A stretch of DNA of 43,657 nt from assembly GCA_025765615.1 (NCBI GenBank), contig JAIVFJ010000418.1, forward strand, positions 1 through 43,657, in the 5' to 3' direction. Origin of the DNA: Zopfochytrium polystomum (taxonomy: Eukaryota > Chytridiomycota > Chytridiomycetes > Chytridiales > Chytridiaceae). Below the pieces are notes generated by a model. That model was not told where the DNA came from and ran no database searches. It was given only the letters and a program-made list of their open reading frames with translations. Below, piece by piece: positions 18,347-30,100 of the stretch (position 1 is the stretch's first letter; the number at the start of each line of letters is the position of its first letter). The translations under genes were made by a program, and so were the position numbers.

Positions 18347-21300
18347 CTATTCCACCGCAGCACCTTCAGCGCTGCACAAAGTAATTCTCACAACACTTTC
18401 CAGGTACCTCACAATACCATCATGTCCCTGGTGTGCTGCAATGTCAGCAGGTGTTTCCCCAAGTGATGTGCGGGCAGCAGCATTGGCACCTTCCTGCAAC
18501 AACAATTTGACCACTTCCAAATGGCCAAAAGCAGATGCATGGTGGAGTGGGGTCCACTTATCCTCATTCTCAGCATTTGCGTTGGCACCCTTACCGAGCA
18601 GCCACTGGACAACATCCAAATGGCCGCTTAGGGATGCAAAATGTAGCGGAGTCCACTTGTCCTCCTCCTCAGCATTCACAGCGGCACCCATTTCCAACAA
18701 CCACTTGGCGACTTCCAAATGGCCTTCGTCAGAAGCAATGTGAATTGGCGTTCTTTCGTCCGTTGCAGCAGCATTTACAGTTGCACCCTTCTCCAACAAG
18801 CACTTGACCACTTCCAACTGGCCCTTTTCCGATGCAAAGTGGAGGGGTGTCCACTTGTCCTTATGTTCAGCATTAACAGCGGCACTATGCTCCAATAACC
18901 ACTTCACCACTCCCAATTGGCCGTTATGGGATGCTAAGTGGAGTGGTGTGCACTTTCTTTCCTCTTCAGCATTCACTGGGGCACCACACTCCAACAATGA
19001 CTTGGCCACCTCCAAATGGCCGTTGTGGGATGCATAGTGCAGTGGTGTCCACTTCTCCTTATCCTCAGCCTTCACATTGGCATCCTTCTCCAACAACCAC
19101 CTGACTACTTTCCAACGGCCATTGGCAGATGCAATGTGGAGTGAAGTTCTCTTGTCCTCCAAAGCAGCATTCACAGAGGCACCGTTCTCCAACAAGCACT
19201 TGACCACTTCCAAATGGCCATGTTCGGATGCAAAGTGGAGTGGCGTCCACTTATTTTGCGCTTCAGCATTCACAGTTAGGCCCAGGTCCAACAACCACTG
19301 GACCACATCCAAATGGCCTCCAAGGGATGCTACGTGGAGTGGTGTGCACTTGATTTTCTCTTCCGCATTCACATTGGCACCCTTCTCTAACAACCACTTG
19401 GCCACCCCAAAATGGCCTTTTTCCGATGCAAAGTGGAGTGGTGTCCACTTGCTTTTCTCCTCCGCATTCACAGTAGCACCCTTCTCCAACAACCACTTGA
19501 CCACTTCCAAGTGGCCGATTTGGGATGCAATGTGGAGTGGTGTCAGCTTGTCTTTCTGCTCTGCATTCACAGTGGCACCCTTCTCCAACAACCAGTGAAC
19601 TACTTCCAAATAGCCGCTATGGGATGCATAGTGGAGTGGAGTCCACTTGTCCTTGTCCTCAGCATTCACGGTGGCACCCTTCTCCAACAACCATTTGACC
19701 ACTTCTAAATGGCCACTTTGGGATGCATCGTGGAGCGGTGTCCGCTTGTCTGTCTGCTCACAATCAATAGTGGCACCTGTTTCCTCCAACAACTTAACCA
19801 CTTCCAAATGGCCGTTTTGGGATGCAAGGTGGAGTGGTGTGCACTTGTCCTTATCCTCAGCATTCACAGTAGCACCCTTGTCCAACAACCACCTGGCCGC
19901 CTCCCAATGGCCATAGGAAGATGCAACGTGGAGTGGTGTCAATCCAGAAGAATCAACTGCATTAATCATTGTACTGTTGTGAGAAAACCATTCTTGTAGT
20001 TCTTTTTCAGAATGCACATGTGTAAAGAAGTCCCATCTGGAAGTTTCGCCTGTCTTCTCTGTTGGTCAGATTTATTGGCTCCTGCAAGAGTTCTATGCAC
20101 ATACCATCTGTTTCCCCCAATTTTTGATGAAATCTGAGCAGCCAAATTGGAAAGCTTGAGATCCTTGTGAACTAAGTAAACTCTTGTCTGCCCCTTTTTC
20201 AAGAAGGAGGACAACAGTCTGCAAATGGCCTCCCCGAGCTGCAACCATCAAAGCTGTCTTATTTCCTTCGCCATATTGTTTTTTGTCACCACTGCTTGCT
20301 CTTCTACAGTTTACATCTTCCTCTCCATCGTCAATTAATGCTGCGCATCCTTCTATCAATCCTCTCTTTGCAGCTTCATATAGTGGTGTTGATGGAAAGA
20401 TCTTCATGTCCCTGGCCATGAGGACTATTGCCTTGCCAGTGCCTTTTCCAGCCTGAAGAATAGCCTGAACAAGCCAGTCCCTTTTGAACATGATCCCATT
20501 GCACAATGCTGCTGGCCCAAACTTGTCAACTGAGGCAAATTCCTTCCACTCTTTCCATTTGGAAAATACATCTCGGCCAACCTCTTGCATGTGAGAGATC
20601 CAAAATTTGAAGGCATACTGAGCTGTAGCACTCTGGGTCATGAAGCCAACAGTGCCATTAAGAGCTTCAAACTTGTCATTCAAAGATTTAATTTGCTGGA
20701 GCATAATCTTCAAGCAGGACACAGCAATGTCTTCTCCAGCTTGAACAGGACTGATGAAGAACTGACGGTCTGAGCATCTTTTACTTGAAACCAGATGGTC
20801 TACAAGGCTTTTGTGCATCACTTTAACTCTTCCCTCATCAGTGAGGTCAAGAATACGGTGAATCTGAATGAATATTAGGTGCTTGCTCTTTTAATTCAGA
20901 AGAAGAAAGACAGCAAATACTTGCCTCCACAAGAACCTGCCCAACTACGTGGGAAGGCACACCAAGTAGATCTGCAATGACATCTTGTGCGATGGGCTCC
21001 TTGGTAGCAAGAACAATCTTCATCACTAGTCTAAAGTTGTTGGTGTTGACTCGGCAGGTCCTGAAAAACTGCTCATACACTCCATCATTTCCAACACCAA
21101 AGTTCTGGACAGTTGCAAGGACTTGGTCGGGATGAACTTGTGCAAGCTCATTGCAGGCAAGGCGTGCAAATTGGAAGATTCCTGAAGATCTCTTATAGAG
21201 CTCAGCAGAGACTGCCTTCATATCGTCTGAATTGAGGGCACCGCCAGGGAATGACATTGACAGTGTGGCTTCCACAAATAGGTTCATATCTTTCCTGTTT

Positions 21301-22933
21301 TCCTCATCATTTGGTTCAAGAACCATAGAATCCAACTTCATCATGGTGCGGTACACATCCTGCTCAGGCCTTCCAGTGGTGAATATTCTGATGAAGGGTG
21401 GCAGCTCCCCTGCAGCAAGCAACAGGAGCTTCAGCAAGTCACTTCTCTCCTTGCTGCTTGGAGCTCCACACTCATCCAACGCATCAATGATCAGCAACAC
21501 ATTCTTCTGCTTGTCACTGGCGTCCAGCTGCTTCAATCCTTCAACAACAATCTGCATGAATGCTTCTTGGGGTCTCTTCAAAATACTGTCATCTTCATTT
21601 TTGACATCTTCATCCATGGCCTTCTCACAGAATGTTCTAAACGAGGGCAGGACGGTACACAGATTCCACACAGTAGTGGACACAAGGCGCTGAGGAGTGT
21701 TCTTCTGCAAATCATCATGGCGACAGTAGAACACAGAGCCCAGCACAAACTTGCTGGGAAGCTTCTGGCTCACAAGCCAGGCAACCACAGATTTGCCAAG
21801 TCCAGCTCCTCCATTCAACCACAGCACAGGAGAAGTCACATCAGCTGACAGCAGCCACTCATGGACTGCTGTCAGGTAGTATCCACGAGTGCCAGCGACA
21901 AAAGCTTTTGAGTGCTTCTCAGCATCCGCTTCAGAACCAACAGGATTGAGCCAGCCTTTCAACATATCAGCAGGAGCAGAGGCTGTGGAAACAAAGGGCT
22001 CAGCAGCTGCCACAGCAGCCTGACAATGCTTAATCTGAGCACAAGTATCTTCATCTGATCATTCCACTCAACAGAGCCATAGCTCTTTCCAGCAAAGTCA
22101 GCATACAAAAGCCTTGGTCTGTGTTAGTGGAGACAGTTTTCGAAACTCATCCATTCCAACTCACGATGCAGTCATTGCAAATGACTCTCCCTTTGCATCC
22201 TCCCCTGGCTTCAAAAGCCTGACTGGCACCTTTGGTTTCTTTCTGTCTTTGGCATATCTTATCTCCAAAAGACAGTTTTCTGATTTCTTATGGAAGAGTC
22301 AGCAAGCTCTGCATTGGTTCACGTAAGCAAATACCTCATAATCAAGTGTCAAGACGGGAATAAAGACTTTGCTGGAGTCAACTCCTTCAGTCATTGCCTT
22401 GCTAACAGACCCACGCATATTTTCCAAATCAAACCAGACTTCAAGTCCATTTGACGTGAGGTCCTTGTGAATGTTCTTCACAATATCCCGGCTGTTCCAT
22501 CTGGAGGACAGGAAGCAATGATAAGTGACTAATAAGTAAAGACTCTAAATCAGCTGAAACTTACTGGTAGGACAGGAATCCATCATAAATTTTCGAGCAA
22601 GTCACTGGGGGAGCAGTACCAGGCAGAGACTGCAACTGAGTATTCACGCTCGTCTTGGTCTGGATCTGGAAACGCGCCATTTTTTTCCATGGTCGAGGCT
22701 TGAATCAAATGTTCAACCAGAGTTTCAGCACTTGTGACATCCCTGGCACCATCATCAGCTTTCAGCAAGATTTGGATTTCTTGGCCAAGAAAAGCATCTG
22801 TCTTTCTGAAGATCTTGCAGCAAAAGAGCTAAGTTCAAAAGGAATACAACTAACTTAATTTACCTACCACTTCCTTCAGAGTTTCGACATTCGGAGCGGA
22901 CAATTCAAGAACTTGGATGGAAGGATCATCCAT
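18347..22933 (-). CDS. TIR-NACHT-ankyrin NLR-type receptor
   Basis: Eight exons join in matching phases: 22933-22868, 22813-22648, 22604-22565, 22500-22335, 22286-22165, 22118-20925, 20863-20105, 20053-18347 (about 1,400 aa). Domains: an N-terminal ubiquitin-like segment (SIQVLELSAPNVETLKEV, EIQILLKADDG); TIR with box 1 YDGFLSYQ, GLEVWFDLENM and box 3 ENCLLEIRYA; NACHT with P-loop GGAGLGKS, Walker B LLIIDALDE and sensor TTGRPE; a winged-helix-like HKSLVDHL; then about 18 ankyrin repeats, 15 of them near-perfect 33-mers (TPLHxASxxGHLEVVKWLL). NLRs are intracellular sensors: the repeats bind a trigger, NACHT oligomerises, TIR signals. One base is missing near 22040 between TIR and NACHT. The codons upstream of 22933 also read like protein, so a further 5' exon is possible. 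Confidence 0.85.
20864..20924 (-). other. GC-AG intron in the NLR gene
   Basis: The donor is GAG|GCAAGT and the acceptor is TTCATTCAG, 61 bp. Using it joins QVLVE to IHRILDLTDEG in phase 0 and restores the winged-helix segment. Reading through instead hits a stop after SDSPYS. Confidence 0.75.
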
Positions 22934-24151
22934 GTACTGAACTTCGACCCAATACTTGTAGGATCGGATGGGATAGACTCCCAAGATGCTGGAGCTATTT
23001 TATTTTATTTATTTATTTAATTTTTTTTTTTTTTTTGAGAAGGAAATAGCCGTTGGGGAATTGTGATAGAGTGGTTTAAGCGCGGAAATAGTGAATCTGC
23101 ACAGTCAAAATATTGCTCTAAAGATCTACTCACATAAAGCTGAGCATCTGGCCGTGCTGGTGGAGCAAATCGAAAGCTTTAGTGCGCGAACGAAGAAGGC
23201 CATGAGGAAAATGCGGAAGGAAGAGGTGTGGGGTGGTCGTTATGTCGCTGTGTGTGGATCAAATGCTCACATTGCTGTTGCGGGGGCTGCGCAGGCTGTT
23301 CAGCGGATAACGATCGGCGAAACGCTGTTCGACGTTCGCAGCAGAGGACACGAAGCGGGGGTGGGCGATTTGCGAATGCCGTTCGTTCAGGGGATGCGAT
23401 GCTGGTGGGCGATCGGGGGCGTTTGGGGCGGCGGGGTCTTGGCAATCAATCTTGGTGTGGTCGGTGGCGGTTGACAATTATTTATTTGCTGAAAAAGTGT
23501 TGTGAGAAGGAGGGAACCAAAATCAGTGGCTGGCGTGAACAAACTGGGGCATGACTTTCTGGAGAACTGCGCACAGGTGGACCACGGTCAAATCGAGCAG
23601 CTCCAGAATGACGGTAACGGTCGAGCCTGGTCGAGTTCGTCGTGCTGACGCCGTGTTTCCAGCGCCAAACGGTGCTGCCTGCGCCGTGCAGTCCATCACG
23701 ACACGGACGGAGGACTGGTTAACCTAGCCGGATTTCATCCGTATTTGCAAAGAAGGAATTCGTTTTTCCTTAACACGCAACAGTAAAATTATAGCCTGTT
23801 GGAGGCAAAGAAACAGGACAACAGGAAATAGAAAAAAGGTTCGCGCTCCCAAGGGGTTGTCGAGGAACAGTCCGAAGAAAAAATAAAACCATGAGATCAA
23901 CGACGCAGCGATTCAGATGAAGTGTACTTGCAGTACCGCAATCAATAGAAGGAGGAAGAAGAGTTTGAAGCAGAAAACGGAGCGCGGGAAAGGGGAGAGA
24001 AGTTAATTCCCAAACTGCGATGGGGAACAGAGGTTACAAAAAAGAATACATTTTATAGAAAAGGAGGAAAGTAGTTGGAAGTGGAGAAAAAGATAGTCCA
24101 TAGCGGGTGGCTGTTAGAAGTTAGGGCGTATGCCGACCGGGAAGAAGAGAC
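22934..24151. other. Intergenic between NLR and poly-START genes
   Basis: Contains a run of 16 T (23021-23036) beside TTTAT repeats, just upstream of the NLR start and possibly its promoter. The GC-rich 23150-23480 has overlapping open frames on both strands (for example VWGGRYVAVCGSNAHIA on plus), none of which I can support as a gene. A minus-strand 56-codon ORF at about 23530-23700 is likewise unsupported. Confidence 0.5.
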
Positions 24152-27100
24152 TTATTTTTGCGCCGGGGGTTTCTGCACCATCACGACGCCTACGACGATC
24201 GCGATCAACAAGATCCACTGGAACGGCGAAAACAATCCCAGCAAGATCCACATCAGCCCCGGCGCGACGGCGTACAACAGCACCTGCACGACCAGGAACG
24301 AGATGACGCTGCCGCCGCTCAGCACGATCGCCAGCTGCACAGGCGTCGCCGTCTCAAACAGCGTCAGCGGCTCCAGCGGTGGGCCCGCCGGGTTGCCGTG
24401 CCGGCCACCAATGAGAGGCGTCAGCGCCGTGAGCATCAGCGATGCAAACGCAAGGACGATCGCGACGGGGATCGGCCGCTCGCCCGTCGGCGGCGGCTGC
24501 GACGGCTGGATCTGCTGCTGCTGCTTCTGCTGCGTCGTCGTCGCTGCCGATCCTGCTTCGGCAGTCTTGAGCGCGTCGCCGGACAGGACCCGTTCGAGCC
24601 TCTGCTTGCCCGCGGCCGTGACACCGCGGTTGGACTTTTCGACGGCGACCGCCTGCTGATCGCCGTTAACCGAGAACAGGCGCTGCGACGGGGCGGCGGC
24701 GGCGGGGTCCAGCCGGCGGCGGGCGCACGTAATCGACACGCGCACGTCGGCGGCTGCCAGGCACGTATCGAAGCGCGGGTACACGCGAAGCAGTCGGCCG
24801 TCGGGCGTTACGCGGACCTCAAACATGTCCCTCCATGCTGGAGCGGCTGTGCCGGTGCCGACGGCGACGCGCGCGAAGGACAGGTCTACGCCTGCTGGGA
24901 AAACCAGGCGGTGCGCGTTGAGCTCGATGGCGCCTGCGTAGCCGGACGCCGCGGGCGCGCCGGTTGCTGGGGTATGGGTTTTGGTGATGCGGTAGTCGAG
25001 GAGATAGGCGCCCGTGTCGGCGTCAAAGCGCTCGTCCTCGAGCTCGACCTTCAGACCTTCGCCCGTGTTTCCAATGACACGGACGTGCATGGGCACGCCA
25101 CGCACGGCGAGGTACTGCTGGAGCTGCTCGACCACAGTTGCGATTTGGATGTTACGGATTTGGCTGAGGGCGGGGGGCAGGTCGGAGCCGTATGCGACGT
25201 GGACAATGTGTGTCACAAGGGTTCCGCCTGAAGGGGAAGGCCTGACCATCCAACCGTTCACGTAAATGTGCGACCTAACAAAGTCGGGGTCGACAGGGAT
25301 CTTTGGGTCTGTAATCGATGTGTTGATAACATAGTGTGTCAAGTTGGCGCTGTCATAGATGGACACGTGAAGTCCAGCATAGTCGCGGGTTCTACAAATG
25401 AGAAAGCCGAAAAATTAAGTGGGGCAAGCCGGCGGTCGTTTTAAACTTACTTGTAAGGCGGAGAGGGCTTGCGCTTCGTTCTGAAAATATACTCATTCGG
25501 GTTCATAAATTCAACGACCTGGACACCGTCAAAGCCCTCATCCCAGTACAATCTCGCACCCGCCGCTTCTGATTGCCGCTACAATGTCCTCTGTCGAAAA
25601 CTCTGGCGGGAAGACCTTTTCGGCCTTCACAGCCGTTGCTGCGAATCCTTCCACTTCGACCGACGACACCGAGAGGCCGCCCTTTGTCTCAGGATGCTTC
25701 GTCCACTTCTTGGCCAAGAGGGCCTTGAGATGGCGCAGCGCCTTGACTCCAGTCTCCGTGTGGCGGTGGGGGACGTAGGTTGGCGGTTTTGGCGCAGCCG
25801 TAGTTGGCGACGCCGGACCGGCTTTTGACGCTGGCGTCTTTGGGGGGGCTGACGTCTGAATGACCGGTAGCTGCGCTGGGCTGTCCCCGACGTCCACTAT
25901 AGTGTCTTCGACAACAGAGCCCTTGTAAGTGACTCCTGGCACTGCGGACTTGGAAAACGTGGCAACGACAGCAATCTTGTCGATGCCAGCAGGAGCGGAC
26001 GCAGCATCGATCGACAAAGTGATCGCCGTGCCAACGCCAGCAAGCGAGACGGCCGATCCTACCGCGCGGCGAACGCGTATTACCTCTGCTACTGCAGACT
26101 GCACTGCCACCGCCACTCTTCCACCAGGGAACCTCTTCGAAGGGAACAGGTAAGTCAGAGATCCTCCCAGCGATCCCGCGTTGTTTACAGTGAACCTTGC
26201 ATTGAAGCTGCCAGACTTGGGGTCGTAGTCCTGCGAGAAGTCCGTAATGTTGAACGAGGGCTCAAAGTTCGCAACGTGCCGGATTAGGAAAGGGAAAGGG
26301 CCTTCGTTGGCGAGATAGTTTCCGACTTCGGCAACGCACATCGGGGTTTGCGACTGAACCAACTTCAAAACCGCTATTTTTTAGAAGAAGGGAGGCAACT
26401 GTTAGAGTTATATTCAATCCAAGGCAGGTTCAAGCTGCACTTACAAGCTGGAACGGATCCTTTGACGTCAATCAGGACGAAGTACGACACCGCAATCCCA
26501 CCATCCTTTGGCTCCAAAACCCAAGTTCCTGTTTCCAAATGTGCTCGTACCCGCTTAGGATCAGAGGGGTGGCTATGGTCTGGAATAGACGATGCGACAG
26601 CGTAAAGTGGCCCATTCAGTCCGTTTTCAAAGTGCACTTTAAGGAGAACAACAAGCTCCCTCCCAGCCACAGGGAAAGTTCCTTTCTGCAGGGTGTAAAC
26701 GACATTCTCGTCCAGGTTCAGGGTGTCAAGGATTTTTCCGCCGTCGTAGCGCGCGTCCCCTATACCGTTCAAAACAGAAAGGACATTCAGAGACATGTCC
26801 CTAAAATAAATTAAACATCGTAACACTTACAAACGCTTCGGCTCTCGAGATTCTTCAAGACACTTAACGCCTCAAGCATCGTAAAGCCATTCCAGAACGA
26901 GTCGCCACGGATTGCAGCCATAGGGAAACCAGGCACGTCCTTTTGTGTGATCTTCACGTTTCCGTTCACGCTGTGAGGGATCCAACCTGCGGAATCCAAC
27001 GGGTAGATCTGCTTCGCAAAGTCGAGAGCTTTTCGACCCAGAGTAGAGTACTGGTGTTCAATGTACGGTCTCTTGGCCGGAGCTGCAGGAGCAACAGGAG

Positions 27101-30100
27101 TTGCCGCTACCGAAGGCAAAGCGGCAGGACGCGGTTGAGGGGCCGTCGCCACTGGTGTTGAAGGCTCCGTCGTCCTGATAGGAGCTTCGCGGGACGTCGG
27201 AGTGGGCGCGATAACAGTGACCGGCGCGACCACCTGATTCATTGGCTTGTCGTCTGCGTCGACGCGAGTGTCTTCGACGGTTCTGCCGTTGTACGTGACG
27301 CCAGCTGCTGTCGACCTTCTAAACAAAACGACGACCGAAAACTTGTCCAGGCCCGCAGGGACCGCTGCGGTGTCCACCGATATCGTGACGGCCGTGCCTT
27401 GTCCGACGAGGGGCACAGCGGTGCCCACGACGCGGCGAATACGGATGGCACCGATACCCCCGCTGCTGCTTGCATCCGCTGCTTTCACCGAAACTTCGAT
27501 ATTCCCGCCGGGGAATCGCTTTGGCGGGAACAGGTACGAAATAGACCCGCCCAGGGTTCCGGGGTTGTGGACGGTGAAGTTGGAGGTGAAGTTCCCAGAC
27601 TTCGGGTCGTACTCCTCAGAGACTTCAAGAATGTTGAAGGCGGGCTCAAAGGTGGCTATGTGGCGGATTAGGAGGGGGAAAGCGCCTTCCTTGGTGATGA
27701 AGCTTGCGACCTCGGCGATGCACATTGGAGTCTGCGTTTGCACAACCTTGATGAGGGCTAATTTGTTTGGTTTCATGAACAGGTTAGATTGATTGACATG
27801 AGAGCAAAGTTCCAAAGAAAAGAAAAAGGACACTTTTTGCCAGCAGAAAACTTACAGGGAGGAACCGTTCCTTTAACATCCACCAAGACAAAGTAAGAAA
27901 CAGCGATTCCGCCGTTCTTCGGCTCCAAAACCCAAGTGCCAGTTTCCAAATGAGCGCGAACCCGTTTTGGGTCCTGGGGATGATTGTAATCCGGCAGAGA
28001 CGTTGCGACGGCGTACACAGGACCGTTGAAACCATCGTCGTAGTGCACTTTGACGAGCGTCACGAGATCTCGGCCAGCGACGGGGAAGACGCCCTTTTGC
28101 ATGGTGTAACCCACAATCTCATCGAGGTTGAAGATTTCGAGAAGTTTGCCTCCGTCAAAGCGTCCGTCCCCTGTGTGTTTTATAGAGGATGTTGAGGCTC
28201 ACTTTTCCTTTCATTTCATTACAGGGGGTGAAAACTTACAAACGTTCCGCCCTATGAAGCTTTTCAGCACACTCATAGCTTCAGACATGGTGAAGCCGGT
28301 CCAGAAGGAATCGCCTCGAATCGCGGCAATAGGGAAGCCTGGCACTTCTTTCTGCGTGATTGTGACATTACCAATGACACTGTGCGGTGACCAACCGCCA
28401 GAGTCGAGCGGATACAACTGTTTGGCATACTCCAGAGCTTTGCGACCCAGTTCGGAGTACCTGTGCTCAATGTACGGCCGCTGAGCTGGGAGGGTGACCG
28501 CGGCCGGGGCTGGTGCTAGGACGGCGAAGGACGATGGCACCGCCGCGACCGGCGCCGGCGCCGGCGCTGGCGCAATAAGCGAAGGAACCGCTTGAAGCGC
28601 GGGCTCCAGTTCCGCCTCAATCGACCTTTGAACACCTCCAGGGAAATCCGGCGCAGAGTCGCCGGAGGAGAACGCCTCGACCTCCTTCAGGATCGTGCCG
28701 AGATCTTCCACGCGCGTGTCCTCGACAATGGCACCGTCGACGACGACGCCCGCGGCGCCTGGCGCCTTCGAAAACACGGCAACGACAGAGATCTTGTCGA
28801 CGGCGGCCGAGACGGACTTGGTGTCGACCGACAGCATTATCGCGGTTCCGCTGCCAACCAGTGGGACAGCTGTGCCGACAACTCGACGAACGCGGATGCC
28901 CTCCACCTGCGACGACAAGGTGACATCGATCTTGCCGGCGGGGAACCGCTTTGAAGGAAGCAAGTACGAGATGCAGCCGCCCAGGGAAGCCGGGTTATTG
29001 ACCGTGAATCTTGCGACGAAATTTCCAGTTTTTGGGTCGTAATCGTCGGACACATCTGAAATGTTCGGTGTTGGTTCGAACCCAGCGATGTGGCGAATGA
29101 GAAGCGGTAGTGCTCCATCTTTGGACATGTAGTTTGCGACCTCTGCGACACACATGGGCGTTTGACTTTGAACAGCCTTGATGATTGCTAATTACACGAG
29201 TCCCCGGGTGATTGTTAGCTACAAGGATTCTAGAAATCAGGATATGGAAACTTACAAGCTGGCACAGTTCCTCTTATGTCCACTTGAACAAAGTAGGTAA
29301 CTTCGATTCCACCATCCTTTGGTACCAAAACCCACGTTGCGGTTTCAAGGTGTGCACGAACGCGCTTTGGGTCTTGGGGGTGGTTGTAGTCGTCCAAGGA
29401 AGTGGCCACCACATAGACGGATCCATCAAGGCCGTCTTCGTAGTGCACCTTAACGAGCGTCAGCAGTTCACGCCCCGCAACGGGAAATGTGCCCTTTTGC
29501 ATCGTGTAACCGACGCTCTCATCAAGGTTGAAGACTTCAACAATCTTTCCTCCATCGAAGCGGGCGTCCCCTGATGAACGAAAGAAGAGCAGATAGGAAG
29601 GGAGCGTCAATACTTCATCGCGGAAAAGATCCACCGTGTCGTCACTCACAGGACGCTGCGAGCATCCAAGCTCCTCAAAACACTCAACGCCTCAGACATG
29701 GTAAAGCCTGTCCAAAACGAGTCGCCGCGAATAGCGGCGATGGGCGCACCAGGAATCTCCTTCTGCGTGATTTTGACGTTGCCAACAACGCTGTGTGGAG
29801 TCCATCCCGCAGCATCCAGCGGGTACAAACTTTTGGCGTACTCGAGGGCTCGGCGACCGATCGCAGAGTACCGGTGCTCACGGCACCGGGCGCTTCAGGC
29901 TCGGGGAGGTGGGAGACATCGGTTCCATCGTGAGGGCCGTTGAAGTGATTGTCGGCGGGGCGATGGGCGCCACCGGCGGGGGCAGGGGCTGCCGGAGCGA
30001 CATGCTCGGTTGCTGCAACGGAGGCCGGCACTGCCACGCTAACGGACCGCTGCGAGTCCTGAAAGCTGCTGTCGAAAGATGGAGCGTACTGGACGGGGTG

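Noticed and set aside
18306..19999. Plus-strand ORFs across the ankyrin array
   Set aside because: Antisense of the repeats; the periodic peptides (SNNHLTTSKWP type) are the complement of TPLH repeats.
21232..21848. Plus-strand ORFs over the NACHT exon
   Set aside because: Antisense shadows; the minus strand has P-loop and Walker B motifs.
24158..25231. 357-codon plus-strand ORF
   Set aside because: It is the antisense of the last poly-START exon and is Arg/Gly/Asp low-complexity; the minus strand has domain homology and splice sites.
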